NCBI GenBank assembly: GCA_001311805.1
Contig: BBCA01000028.1
Coordinates: 1-38,418 of the forward strand
DNA from: Lentibacillus juripiscarius JCM 12147
GTDB lineage: Bacteria > Bacillota > Bacilli > Bacillales_D > Amphibacillaceae
Length of the DNA stretch: 38,418 nt
Direction of reading: 5' to 3'
The position numbers were made by a program, and so were the translations under genes. The notes beneath the pieces are model-generated. The model was not told the origin of the DNA. It did no database searches and worked only from the letters and a program-made list of their open reading frames with translations. This document shows, piece after piece, positions 8,086-17,413 of the stretch (the stretch's first letter is position 1; every line of letters begins with the position of its first letter).

Positions 8086-10403
8086 TCAGCGTCGTTCTTC
8101 CTGGTATTTTTCCTGTGGTACTTCGCTGATGAACGGTGCAGGCTTCTCTGCCGTCAGCATGATAAGCTCGTGCATGGCCCTTGTACAGGCGGTGTAAAAT
8201 AGGGTTCGGTCTGTTTCATTGCTATATCTTTCTTTAGACGCGTCAGGGACGATGACGGCATCCATTTCGATCCCTTTTGCCAGGTAAACCGGCAGTATCA
8301 GCAGCCCTTTTGGAAAATTGCTGGCGGACTCGTCGATTTGTGTGAAAGCGATTTTGTCTTTTAGCAGGCTGGCGACTTGACTGCTTTCTTGTTTCGTTTT
8401 ACAAATGATACCGATCGTTTCACTGCCGTTTTTGCGAAGCTTATTCGCCTCGGCCACCAACGTTTGGCCAAGTTGCTTCTGTCCTGCTGGATCAGCAGTG
8501 GTTTGTTTCCTTCCCTATTGAAAGGTTCTATCATCTCATTGCCTGGTGCAAAAGGGATGGTGAACTCAGCAATTTGCCTTGTCGAGCGGTAGCTTTTGGT
8601 TAATGTAATTTTTTCATACGAAGCTTCTTCCGGACTCGCGGCCACCAATGGATTCTCATCTGCCATATAACTGTATATTGCCTGGTTGATATCTCCCAGC
8701 AGGGTCATTCGGGCATTTGGGAAAATATGCTTAATACAGGCGAACTGGAATCCAGCATAATCCTGCGCTTCGTCAACGACAAGATAACGGACAGACCGGT
8801 CGTGAGGGGTGCCAAGCAAGCGGTGCTGAAAATAGAGGTAAGGTGCTGCATCCTCCCATGGCAAAAAATTCTCCGCTAGATTGGCGGTTGTATAGGTGCG
8901 GATCGCTTCCCAGTTTTCCGGTGGTTCGTCCGGCGTCCAGTCCGTGAACAGCCTTTGATAAGCAGCAGAGGTGTGGACGAATTGATACTCTTTTATTTTC
9001 TTTTTAATAGGTGCGAAAACCCGTTTGATAACTTCCTTTCTTAGGATGCTCTCCTCGTGGACGACTTCATTTGTTTCATGTTCCGCCTGTTTCTGTGCTT
9101 GGTAAAATGCGTCCTGATAGTCTTCTTTATCCAGCAGTTCTGTTTTTTCGAGTACCCAGTCTTTATCCAGTTCATTCTGCTGCTGATCCCGTATTTCCTG
9201 CAGCAGCCACCTGGCAACAAGCTCTAATTTATTCGGGATCGTAATCGTCTCGTCCAGCGAATAAAAGTAATCACTGATCTGTTCTTTGGAAATGAGTACT
9301 TCACCACGGAATGTAATGTTTCGAAACTGAATGTCTTGTGTGTTCAAATGATCGATAAAACCATCAAGGAGACGCATAAAAGACAGATCTGATTTGCAGT
9401 CGATGTTCTTCATCCGAATGGAATCGTTCTGTTGATTGGTTCTGGTCATAACATATTCCATTTGTTCAAACGGCGATTCAATGGTGAATGGATGCCTGAT
9501 CTGGTTCTCCAGAAAATCCAGAAATGTTGTCTGCCGCACGTTCGTTTCTCCGAGTTCTGGAAGCACATTGGCGATATAGCTGGAAAATAAGGGGTTCGGT
9601 GATAACAGAACAATATTATCAGCGCTCAGGATGTCACGGTACGCATACATCAGATAGGCAATGCGCTGCAGGGCGGCGGATGTTTTGCCGCTGCCGGCTG
9701 CACCCTGGACAATCAGATATTGATTGCCTTTATTCCGTATAATCCGGTTCTGTTCTTTTTGGATGGTGGCGACAATGCTTTTCATTTTGGTGCTGGCGTT
9801 GTTGCCTAGCACTTCCTGAAGCAGACGGTCACCGATTGTTACCCCAGTATCAAACATTCCGTTAATAATACCTTGTTGAATGATGAACTGTCTTTTTAGG
9901 GTAATCTCCCCGCTAATGGTTTCTTCCATGGTTTCGTACTGTGCCTCACCAGGCGAATAATCGTAATAAAGGCTGGAAATCGGTGCGCGCCAGTCGTAGA
10001 CCAGGAAGTCCTCGTCGCTGTTGTCCATCAAGGAGGCAATGCCGATATAGATTGGTTCCTGTGTTTGTTCTATGTCTTCATGGAAGTCGATGCGTCCGAA
10101 ATAAGGGGACTCGCGCAGCCTCTTTAATGTTTTAAGTTCATCGTCCAGTTTGCCATGGGACTGCTCCTTTTGGGTGAGCAGTTCTGCTTGTTGCTTGATG
10201 CTGGCCTGTGTTTCGATGACATCATCCGGTTCATCGATGTTGACGGTCACATCTTCCCAGAAATCCTTTCGAAGTTCAATAACACTTTCTTTAATGCTTG
10301 AGGCCCTGGCAATTATTTTTTCAGCTTTTTGGTCGATATGGTGAATGACACGATCGACTCTCAGCTGTTCTTCTTCGCGTGTATGGTTGTTTGTTGACGT
10401 CAA
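8086..10403 (-). CDS. helD: HelD: RNA polymerase-recycling helicase-like ATPase, one frameshift
   Basis: This is a UvrD/Rep-like superfamily 1 motor of about 772 residues, close to the usual HelD length. HelD binds RNA polymerase and uses ATP to release stalled complexes. The N-terminal coiled coil (VIHHIDQKAEKIIARASSIK) is followed by ESPYFGRIDF and DWRAPISSLYYDY, both typical of HelD. Walker A is GAAGSGKTSAALQRIAYLMY near residue 235 and Walker B is YLVVDEAQDYAGFQ. Late helicase motifs follow (LTKSYRSTRQI, and ILPVYLAKGIEMDAVIV near the end). One missing base at about 8460 splits the last 125 residues from the rest. TTG 10403 is the chosen start, seven bases after a G-run. A plausible promoter lies upstream. 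Confidence 0.9.
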
Positions 10404-10444
10404 AAATCAACCCCCCATTCCTGTCCAATAAAATTCATCTTGTC

Positions 10445-10472
10445 ACTATAGTATATGCATTTAGATTGTCTA
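10445..10472 (-). promoter_or_regulatory. Probable sigma-A promoter of helD
   Basis: On the reverse strand TAGACA (10472-10467), a 16-base spacer and TATAGT (10450-10445) lie about 40 bases before the helD start. The rest of the 10473-10721 gap holds one hairpin, AGCCATGT / ACATGGCT (10574-10581 with 10604-10611), and nothing else I can name. Confidence 0.5.
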
Positions 10473-10721
10473 TGATTGTAACGGGGATGTCCCGGTTATT
10501 GCAATTATTATATATTGTTGGGAGTGAGCGGCCTTTTATACGGCGTATGGACTGGGACGTTCACATGCATGTTAGCCATGTTGCGGAACTTTGCTTTTGG
10601 ATGACATGGCTGCCACAAATTTTCCCCCATATTCTCATCGTTTTCTAATCTTTCTCCAATCTGTTCCTTATTTAGGCCGGTTATGCTAGCAGTAGATTCA
10701 ATGAAGAGAGGAGACATAATC

Positions 10722-11108
10722 ATGCGAACATTTGTCATGAGTTCCGTAGCAGGGGCTATCCTTATCGCTTCCGCAGGCTGTGCTGACTCAGCAGCTGTGG
10801 AAACGAATAAAACAGCAGATATACAGGCGGAAAAAGTCGCAGCAGAACAGACGGAGGAACAGGATGGGAAAGCAGAAATGAGGGAGGCAGCGATTGGAGC
10901 GTATCCGGAAGGCGATATATTGGATGAACAGGTTACGATGGACCACTATCAGTTGCAGGTAGTGGAAGATAACCCCGGTGTCCGTGTGATGTTTCTAAGT
11001 GACGAAAATGGACAGCGCCAATTTAAAAGTGTTTTTCAAAAAGACAGTCATATACTTAAAGTAATCGACCTTGATCAGGGGTTGATTTTTAAAGGAACGA
11101 TTGGATGA
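10722..11108 (+). CDS. Small secreted lipoprotein, unknown function
   Basis: This is an intact 128-residue precursor. The ATG at 10722 follows GAGAGGAG by seven bases; an earlier in-frame ATG lacks a ribosome site. The signal peptide is MRTFVMSSVAGAILIASAGC with a lipobox (SAGC), so the mature protein should start at that lipidated Cys and sit on the outer face of the membrane. A low-complexity acidic linker rich in A, E and Q follows, then a small globular part (VTMDHYQLQVVEDNPGVRVM and beyond). I do not recognise the domain. It is followed by its own terminator and is probably monocistronic. Confidence 0.75.
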   Translation: MRTFVMSSVAGAILIASAGCADSAAVETNKTADIQAEKVAAEQTEEQDGKAEMREAAIGAYPEGDILDEQVTMDHYQLQVVEDNPGVRVMFLSDENGQRQFKSVFQKDSHILKVIDLDQGLIFKGTIG

Positions 11109-11124
11109 TAGAAGGAATTTGAGC

Positions 11125-11154
11125 AAGCGCTGCCTTATGTGCGGCGCTTTTTTT
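11125..11154 (+). terminator. Terminator of lipoprotein gene
   Basis: AAGCGCTGC / GCGGCGCTT (11125-11133 with 11141-11149, one wobble pair) is followed by seven T. Confidence 0.85.
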
Positions 11155-11261
11155 GACGTATAGGACGTACTAGTGCAGGCGTTGTCACAGGACGTGACGA
11201 CCTTAGCCTGCGGACGTGGGGTTAATGCTTGAAACGTGGGCCAATACTCTGTAGCGATAAA

Positions 11262-11310
11262 TTGACACGATCGGCTAAATGATTTATTCTTAATTCAGAC
11301 TAAATGAATT
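11262..11310 (+). promoter_or_regulatory. Promoter with palindromic operator for the dioxygenase-like gene
   Basis: A consensus TTGACA (11262-11267), a 17-base spacer and TATTCT (11285-11290) form a good sigma-A promoter. The inverted repeat AATTCA-N7-TGAATT (11292-11297 with 11304/5-11310) covers the expected start of transcription, so a repressor may act here. In Bacillus, related genes answer to MhqR-type regulators. That link is inference. Confidence 0.55.
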
Positions 11311-11345
11311 CAGAAGAAAAACCATCATGGGATGGAGGAATCGTT

Positions 11346-12323
11346 ATGAACGGAATTAAAGGTATGCATCACGTTACGGCAATTACGAGCAGTGCGGAGA
11401 AGAATTATGAGTTTTTCACATATGTGCTGGGCATGCGGCTTGTTAAAAAACAGTCAATCAGGATGATATTCGGACGTATCATTATTTTGCCGACGATAAA
11501 GGAAATCCGGGAACAGATATGACTTTTTTGATTTTCCAGGCATTCCACAGGCACGCACGGAACGAATGAAATTTTCAAGACAGCTTTCCGGGTACCAAGT
11601 GATGAGGCGCTGACATATTGGGAGAAGCGGTTTGACCGGATGGACGTGCAGCATGAAGGGATTAAAGATGAGTTCGGTGTTCGGACATTGTCGTTTACCG
11701 ATTTTGATGATCAGCAATATCAGCTGGTTTCCGATGAAAATCTGGACGGCGTGCAGGCGGGGACACCGTGGCAGGACGGCCCGATTCCACTTGAGTACGC
11801 CATAACCGGTCTCGGTCCAATCCATGTGCGCATCGCCAATTTTGACTATTTTAAAGAAATGATGGAAAAGGTCCTGCAATTTCAAGAGATTGATCAGGAA
11901 GGGGATCGCCACCTGTTTGAAGTTGGAGAAGGTGGAAATGGCGCTAGGGTTGTTGTTGAATATAATAATGATCTGCCAAAAGCAAGCCAGGGTTTTGGAA
12001 CCGTTCACCATTCGGCCTTTCGTGTGGAAGACCGGACTGTACTGGAAGAATGGATTGAGCGCATGGACAGCTTCGGATTCAGAACATCCGGCTACGTTAA
12101 TCGATTCTATTTTGAGTCCCTGTATGCCAATGTTGCTCCACAGATTCTGTTTGAATTCGCAACAGACGGCCCCGGCTTCATGGGGGATGAAGATTATGAA
12201 ACACTAGGTGAAAAACTGGCCCTGCCGCCGATGTTGGAGTCCAAGCGCGAACAAATTGAGCAAATGGTCCGACCGATTGATACGGTGAGAAGCACGAAAA
12301 CATTTGAGAAAGAGTATGAATAA
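11346..12323 (+). CDS. Ring-cleaving dioxygenase-like protein (VOC family, MhqO-like), three frameshifts
   Basis: This is a two-module vicinal-oxygen-chelate protein of about 326 residues, of the MhqO/YdfO type linked to quinone and catechol resistance. It starts MNGIKGMHHVTAITSSAEKN, where the HH of the first metal-binding strand is visible. ATG 11346 is seven bases after GGAGG. Single missing bases at about 11451 (A run), 11526 (T run) and 11552 (G) interrupt the first quarter. Repaired, it reads GTHGTNEIFKTAFRVPSDEA. The second module includes TVHHSAFRVEDRTVLEEWIE with the second metal His, and ends YVNRFYFESLYANVAPQILF then EFATDGPGF with the metal Glu region. A hairpin follows. It is likely cytosolic and Fe(II)-dependent. 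Confidence 0.8.
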
Positions 12324-12331
12324 GGATGATA

Positions 12332-12364
12332 CAACAGGCTGAACTGATCGGGTTCAGCCTGTTG
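12332..12364 (+). terminator. Hairpin terminator after dioxygenase-like gene
   Basis: A perfect 13-bp stem CAACAGGCTGAAC / GTTCAGCCTGTTG (12332-12344 with 12352-12364) with a 7-base loop has only a weak T tract downstream. Confidence 0.65.
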
Positions 12365-12393
12365 CCGTTCATAGAGTTTTAACCAGAAAATGT

Positions 12394-12447
12394 AAAGTCG
12401 CGCGAGCCGGACCAAAAGTCGCGCGAAAATCGAGAAACCCCGCGCGG
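12394..12447. repeat. Short direct repeats AAAGTCGCGCGA
   Basis: AAAGTCGCGCGA occurs at 12394-12405 and 12415-12426, and a diverged third copy (CCCCGCGCGGAC) is at about 12438-12449, giving a period near 21 bp. It is intergenic, with no coding potential. Confidence 0.45.
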
Positions 12448-12459
12448 ACTAATGTAATC

Positions 12460-12531
12460 TTATAATCCCATCACAATAGTGGCTTCTTCGATCGTTTCGA
12501 CTTGATAAGGAATGAGATGCATGTTTGCCAC
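12460..12531 (-). CDS. Candidate 23-aa small protein
   Basis: On the reverse strand a GTG at 12531 follows GGGGAGGGGTAACCA and encodes VANMHLIPYQVETIEEATIV, then MGL. A good -10 (TATAAT, 12569-12564) lies about 33 bases upstream. The strong ribosome site plus the promoter argue for expression. I do not know the family, and it could instead be the leader of an RNA. Confidence 0.4.
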   Translation of the reverse strand: MANMHLIPYQVETIEEATIVMGL

Positions 12532-12674
12532 TGGTTACCCCTCCCCAGAATTAGTTACCTTCCATTATACGACTTTTTACTAAATTCGAAATAGTTATAT
12601 AAAAAAGGGGCCTTATGACCTTGGGAAAAGGGAAAAAAGAACCAGTTGGATGTCTGATAGTCCCGTCACAATGA

Positions 12675-12712
12675 ATGAAAATGATTGCTTTTGTTTGATG
12701 GAATGGTATATT
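12675..12712 (+). promoter_or_regulatory. PTS operon promoter with cre-like site
   Basis: TTGCTT (12685-12690), a 16-base spacer and TATATT (12707-12712) form a promoter. ATGAAAATGATTGCT (12675-12689) matches the catabolite-responsive element (WTGNAANCGNWNNCW) with a single mismatch and overlaps the -35. CcpA repression is therefore plausible. Confidence 0.5.
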
Positions 12713-12740
12713 AGGATTAGATAAATGAATAGCGCATCAC

Positions 12741-12820
12741 ATGTTACTGATAAGATTAGGCATGGTGGTATAGAAGGGGATAAGGGATAAGAGACCTTCG
12801 TGTACTGCCATGCCTTTTTA
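12741..12820 (+). promoter_or_regulatory. RNA antiterminator (RAT)/terminator leader of the PTS operon
   Basis: The leader contains TGTTACTGATAAGATTAGGC, which resembles the RNA antiterminator bound by BglG/GlcT-type proteins. It overlaps the left arm of an intrinsic terminator: AGGCATGG / CCATGCCT (12758-12765 with 12808-12815), extended by GTA/TAC and followed by TTTTT. The two structures exclude each other. This arrangement lies upstream of EIIA and of a GlcT-type gene, so the operon is probably autoregulated by transcription antitermination in response to sugar transport. Confidence 0.75.
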
Positions 12821-12890
12821 TAATGCGATGCGATGCTTTGTGCATACTAATACCCGTGAATGAAATATCATCTAAAAAGGAGTTTTTAGC

Positions 12891-13383
12891 ATGTTTAAAA
12901 ATCTGTTCAAGAAAGAAAGTCCAGAGACACAGTTATTCGCACCTGTGAACGGAGAGATTATTCCGCTGGAAGAAGTGCCGGATCCCGTGTTCAGCCAAAA
13001 ATGATGGGAGATGGTATTGCCATTAAGCCATCCGAGGGGAAAGTCTGTGCACCGGCTGATGGCGAAATCGTCCAGTCCCGGATACGAAACATGCGGTAGG
13101 GCTACGGGCAAAAGATGGCTCCGAGATTCTCGTTCATATCGGGCTGGAGACGGTAAGCTTGAATGGGGAAGGCTTCACTGCAGAAGTGAAGACTGGGGAT
13201 AAAGTTTCAGCCGGTGATGTGCTAATGACATTTGACTTGGACTACATCCGTAACAACGCCGAAAATGATATTACGCCGGTCGTTGTGACAAACGGACAGG
13301 AAACCGGGAAACAGTACACGATGACAGAAGAGAAAAAAGCGACAATTGGTGAAACGGTGATTATCACTGCTTCAGCAAAATAA
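12891..13383 (+). CDS. PTS sugar transporter subunit IIA (glucose family), two frameshifts
   Basis: This is a stand-alone EIIA-Glc type phosphocarrier of about 164 residues, which passes phosphate from HPr to EIIB. ATG 12891 follows AAAAAGGAG. It begins [20 protein letters not shown]. Two missing bases (A run near 13002 and about 13074) break the frame. Repaired, it contains [32 protein letters not shown] with the auxiliary His, and [17 protein letters not shown] with the phosphorylated His near residue 83. The end [19 protein letters not shown] resembles the IIA domain fused to NagE. It is first in an operon with glcT and EIICB. Confidence 0.88.
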
Positions 13384-13406
13384 CTCCCGGAGAAGGGGGC
13401 AGGCTG

Positions 13407-14226
13407 ATGAAAATCAAAAAGATACTTAACAACAATGCCGTGGTTGTTACAGATGAAGGGGAAGAAAAGATTGCCATCGGTTCTGGACTAGGTTTTGGCA
13501 AACGAAAAAAATGACGTGATTAAACCGGCTAAGGTAGAGAAGTTATTTGTACTAAATGAAAATGAAAAATTGCATCAGCTGCTGCTCCGGATACCGGAAG
13601 AGCACTTTACAATAGCCGAAGACATTATGAAATATGCGGAGACCCACTTGGACACACCGCTAAACGATCATATTCGTGTTCAGCTGGCCGATCATATTTC
13701 CTTTGCGATTGAACGGGAGCAGAATGGCATCCAGCTTAAAAACGCCCTGCTGCACGAAATCAAAGTGTTATATAGACAGGAGTTTGATATTGGTTTGTGG
13801 GCGATCCGGCATATTAATGAAGAGTATGGCATTGGGATGCCAGCTGATGAAGCAGCCTTTATTGCCCTGTATCTCCATACGATGAAAATGAAAGGTGGTG
13901 ATATCCACGAGACGGTAAGGCAAACATCGATGGTACGCGATATGGTCCAGGTGATCAAAACTGAATTAAACATTTCCATTGATGAAGCCGACATTGCCTA
14001 TGAACGTCTCGTGACGCATTTGCAGTTTGCTTTAACAAGGGCGAAACATTATGACAGCCATGTGATGGATAAAGAGATGTTTGAAATGATCCGGCATAAA
14101 TACAATGTTTCTTATCAATGTGCACAGAAGGCAGCACATAAATTATATTCATTACATGGGGTTGAGCTGCCAGAGGAAGAATTGGGCTACATTACGCTGC
14201 ATATTGAACGGCTGCGGTCGCATTAG
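13407..14226 (+). CDS. glcT: GlcT-type transcription antiterminator (BglG family), one frameshift
   Basis: This is an RNA-binding antiterminator of about 273 residues. The N-terminal co-antiterminator domain ([20 protein letters not shown], then [18 protein letters not shown]) binds the leader RNA as a dimer. Two PTS-regulation domains follow. PRD1 contains [20 protein letters not shown] and [15 protein letters not shown]2 contains [20 protein letters not shown] and [13 protein letters not shown]. Their histidines are phosphorylated by PTS proteins. The frame breaks in the A run at about 13510, where one A too many (or two too few) is present. ATG 13407 follows AGAAGGGGG. It lies 23 bp after EIIA, and its cognate RAT-like leader is at 12741. 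Confidence 0.88.
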
Positions 14227-14364
14227 TTTCACACGATAGATTTTTAAATTAGGAATTATATTTTGTAATCGGATTCAGTGGTGAAAAGGCTGCCGTCATC
14301 CGGAAATGTGTGCAGTTTGATGGGATTGTAATTTTAAACAAAATAATGTTAGGAGGTAATTGTT

Positions 14365-15844
14365 ATGATGAAATATTTGCAGAATCTCGGCCGCTCGCTG
14401 ATGCTGCCGGTTGCAGTATTGCCGGCTGCGGCGATTCTGATGGGAATAGGAAATTGGATTCTTAATGTTAATGAGGGCAGTGTCATAGCCAACTATCTGA
14501 CAAGCGGCGGTGACGCGATTCTCAGTAATCTCGGCATCCTCTTTGCGGTCGGTGTCGCTATTGGAATGTCCAAGGAGCAGGACGGTGCTGCTGGTTTAAG
14601 TGGTCTTGTCGCATTTTTGGTTGTAACCACTGTTCTAAGTGTCAGTGGTGTGGCAGGTCTCCAGGGCGTGAGGAAAGTCAAGTAAATGCTGCCTTTGAAA
14701 ATACTGATAACGTCTTTATCGGTATTCTTTCCGGTATTGTTGCGTCAATTATGTACAACCGGTTCAGTCACGTAAAATTACCTGATGCATTTGCTTTCTT
14801 CAGTGGAAAACGTCTGGTGCCGATCATGAGTGCAGCTTCCATGATGGTTGTTTCTGCTGTATTATTCTTTGTTTGGCCCGTTGTATATAATGCTTTGGTT
14901 TCATTCGGTGAAGCGATTGTTAGTTTGGATGCCATTGGTGCTGGTTTATACGGCTTCTTTAACCGTTTACTTATTCCAACCGGTCTGCACCATGCGCTGA
15001 ACAATGTTTTCTGGTTTGATGTGGCCGGAATTAGTGATATTGCCAATTTCTGGGCTAGTGAAGGTGAGAAAGGTATTACCGGTCGCTATTTAGCTGGGTT
15101 CTTCCCGGTTATGATGTTTGGCCTTCCTGCAGCAGCATTGGCGATGTATCACACGGCTAAAACGAACCGGAAAAAACAAGCTGCATCCTTGATGATGGCT
15201 GCCGGCTTCGCATCATTTTTACCGGTGTGACAGAGCCGCTTGAGTTCTCTTTCATGTTCCTGGCTCCAGCATTGTATGTCGTACACGCTGCATTGACAGG
15301 ACTTTCCCTGGCCATAGCAGCAATGTTTCAATGGACGGCCGGATTCAGCTTTAGCGCCGGCTTGGTGGACTACACCCTGAGTCTCAGTGTTCCGATCGCC
15401 AATCAGCCGCTCATGCTCATCGTGCAAGGCTTAGTGTTTGCTGTTATCTACTACTTCCTATTCCGCTTCCTGATTGTTAAATTCAATCTGAAAACACCAG
15501 GACGGGAAAGTGACGATGACGTACAAACGGAAGAAACAACAGAAAACGGAAACCAAGCTGAGGCAACCGGTGCTGAGGATTCCGGAGACAAAGACGAAAC
15601 TGCCGTTATGGCGGAAACGATTTATGAAGGCCTGGGCGGTGATGAAAATGTCCTGACAGTTGATAATTGTGTATCCCGTCTGCGCCTTGAAGTACAAGAT
15701 ATGGACAAAGTCGATCAGAATAAAATTAAATCAGCAGGTGTACCTGGCATCAACGTTGTCGGCAAACACAACATTCAGGTTGTCGTCGGTACACAAGTAC
15801 AATTCGTAGCAGATGAAATCCGGAAAATGCGGAAGGAAAAGTAA
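14365..15844 (+). CDS. PTS EIICB permease, probably N-acetylglucosamine type, two frameshifts
   Basis: This is an inner-membrane sugar permease with an EIIC domain and a C-terminal EIIB domain, about 493 residues. It starts MMKYLQNLGRSLMLPVAVLP after AGGAGGT. Frame breaks at about 14670 and 15222 are single-base. The EIIC motifs FFNRLLIPTGLHHALNNVFW, LAGFFPVMMFGLPAAALAMY and TGVTEPLEFSFMFLAPALY, then FSFSAGLVDYTL, match NagE/NagP better than PtsG, so I infer N-acetylglucosamine; glucose or related sugars remain possible. EIIB has the phosphocysteine in VDNCVSRLRLEVQDMDKVDQ. A linker rich in E, D, T and G joins the domains. The IIA function is supplied by the first gene of the operon. Confidence 0.85.
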
Positions 15845-15850
15845 TTAAAC

Positions 15851-15884
15851 GAAAGCGAACAGCGCTGGGGTGCTGTTCGCTTTC
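15851..15884. terminator. Terminator at end of PTS operon
   Basis: A perfect 13-bp stem GAAAGCGAACAGC / GCTGTTCGCTTTC (15851-15863 with 15872-15884) has an 8-base loop. It lies between converging genes and may serve both. Confidence 0.8.
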
Positions 15885-15930
15885 ATTTGTGGTAAATCGC
15901 TGATACAAGACGTGGAACCGCTAATTAATT

Positions 15931-16695
15931 TCAGCTCAATTGAAATGAAAAGCGATTTTCGGTTTCAAAGACCCCTTTTTGGTAGGTACGCTCCACGAAT
16001 GTAACATTATGTTGCTTATCGACCAGTAAAATAGTCGAGCAACGGGTACCATATTCGGGTGTTTTGATGAACAGTGGTGATAATCTTCGCTCCAATTCCA
16101 GGCCAACACCAGTGTCAGGGAGCCAATCATCGCCGGCTTCCTCAGCGTCGGACAGGATCGTGAATAGGGCATCAATTGATAAGGTTCGATTGTTCGTTAT
16201 ATAGTTTTTCAATTCCTTTTTTCCTTTGACCGTTTTGGGCCACGGTGTATCAAGGAATGCATTGCTCAATGCGTGCGTGCCGGCTGTCACTGGATAAAGG
16301 TCGTCATGAATATTATTGCAGTAATATAATTGATCGGGATGGCCGGCAATTAGATTAAAGCCGCCGTACGACCTGTTTTCCTGCTGCAGGCTGGTTAGAA
16401 AATCGGCTGCTGGTGTGCTGCTTTCGAGAAAATTCCGCACAATATGTCCGCGGGATTTTTTATTATGCTGTTCTTCGTTTGGATCACGATAGTTCGTCAA
16501 CGCCGCTATACGACCGCTTTTTGTGATGCCAAGCCAAGTGCCCATTCCTTCCAGGTCCTGTCCGGCCAGTATGTGTGGCTGATCCTCCCAAAAGCCGGCC
16601 GGAGCAGTTGGACGCCTGTAAAACTCGTCCCGATTGGCGGCCATAATCAGTTTATAATTCGAATGATCCCCTAAATGAAAATTAATAAGACACAT
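15931..16695 (-). CDS. NRDE family protein (TANGO2-like)
   Basis: This is an intact 254-residue protein of the NRDE family, named for the conserved Asn-Arg-Asp-Glu seen here in KLIMAANRDEFYRRPTAPAG. The N-terminal Cys-2 after Met (MCLINFHLGDHSNYKLIMAA) is typical of the Ntn-hydrolase-like fold proposed for the group. GMGTWLGITKSGRIAALTNY and SRGHIVRNFL are further family motifs, and RCSTILLVDKQHNVTFVERT is the usual C-terminal strand. AAGGA lies ten bases upstream of the ATG, and a TATAAT (16724-16719) can serve as -10. Function is not established in bacteria; human TANGO2 is linked to lipid and haem handling. Confidence 0.85.
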   Translation of the reverse strand: MCLINFHLGDHSNYKLIMAANRDEFYRRPTAPAGFWEDQPHILAGQDLEGMGTWLGITKSGRIAALTNYRDPNEEQHNKKSRGHIVRNFLESSTPAADFLTSLQQENRSYGGFNLIAGHPDQLYYCNNIHDDLYPVTAGTHALSNAFLDTPWPKTVKGKKELKNYITNNRTLSIDALFTILSDAEEAGDDWLPDTGVGLELERRLSPLFIKTPEYGTRCSTILLVDKQHNVTFVERTYQKGVFETENRFSFQLS

Positions 16696-16820
16696 TTTCG
16701 AACATTCCTTTTTTCTCCATTATATTGCTCCAAGCGGCTCGGTTCCAGCTAAATGTTTGGCATGTGAATCTGGTGAGTTTCCGGCAGGGGAGCACACCAT
16801 TCTGCACTCGAGGCCCTAAT

Positions 16821-16850
16821 GTAAAAAGTAATCGCTTGATGCCGATTACT
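16821..16850 (-). terminator. Terminator of YflT-like stress gene
   Basis: An 8-bp stem AGTAATCG / CGATTACT (16827-16834 with 16843-16850), read on the reverse strand, is followed by TTTTTAC. It starts 15 bases past the corrected stop codon at 16865. Confidence 0.7.
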
Positions 16851-16864
16851 CCATTTCCCAACTA

Positions 16865-17285
16865 TTATTGATAAATATGGTCCACGTTTTCCTTCATTTT
16901 TGTCGTATCTTCAGTTGGATCGTTCCCCATTTTAATTCAGGTTCTGCAGTGAGGACGATTTTCCCCGACTTGATTCGTTCGCTGTAATCTTTGGCCTGTC
17001 CTTCCGAAAACCCTCTGTCCAGCAGTTGGTTATATATGTCGGCAGTTTCGTTAATTCCAGTAAAGATTACTTTTTAATCTTGTCGATGATGGATGGGTCA
17101 TCCTGATTTGTTTCATGTTCGAGACTGACCACTCTCACATCAGTTTTGTCATGAAGCTTCTCAGCGTACGTTCCATCTGCGAAAATTGTAATGTTTGAGT
17201 TGCTGTAACCTTCTAGTTCCAGTATGTCGACTGTTTTGACTGCTTCTTCCACCGAATCAAAAGGTCCGAAAATTTCTTCCGCCAT
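16865..17285 (-). CDS. YflT-domain general stress protein, two frameshifts
   Basis: This is a small cytoplasmic protein (about 140 residues) of the heat-induced stress YflT type. ATG 17285 follows GGAGGT by seven bases and gives MAEEIFGPFDSVEEAVKTVD, then ILELEGYSNSNITIFADG. The raw frame stops at 17067. Restoring one base there continues VIFTGINETADIYNQLLDRG then FSEGQAKDYSERIKSGKIVL, the second conserved block of the family. A second missing A near 16930 gives a natural hydrophilic tail ending HIYQ at 16865. The two repairs are inferred but both yield family-like protein. It is divergent from the EcsAB-like genes. Confidence 0.68.
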
Positions 17286-17413
17286 TACCAGCACCTCCTC
17301 TGGGTATTGTTTTGTTAAAACTTCTTCCCTGGCATTGCATCTATTAAACGTTAGCGTGCAGGAGTTTAGAAGAGGTTGTCGAATGATATATATAGGAAGA
17401 GGTTAAAGATGGG

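Noticed and set aside
10508..10738. 76-residue reverse open frame upstream of the lipoprotein
   Set aside because: It lacks a ribosome site and overlaps the lipoprotein's leader and signal sequence.
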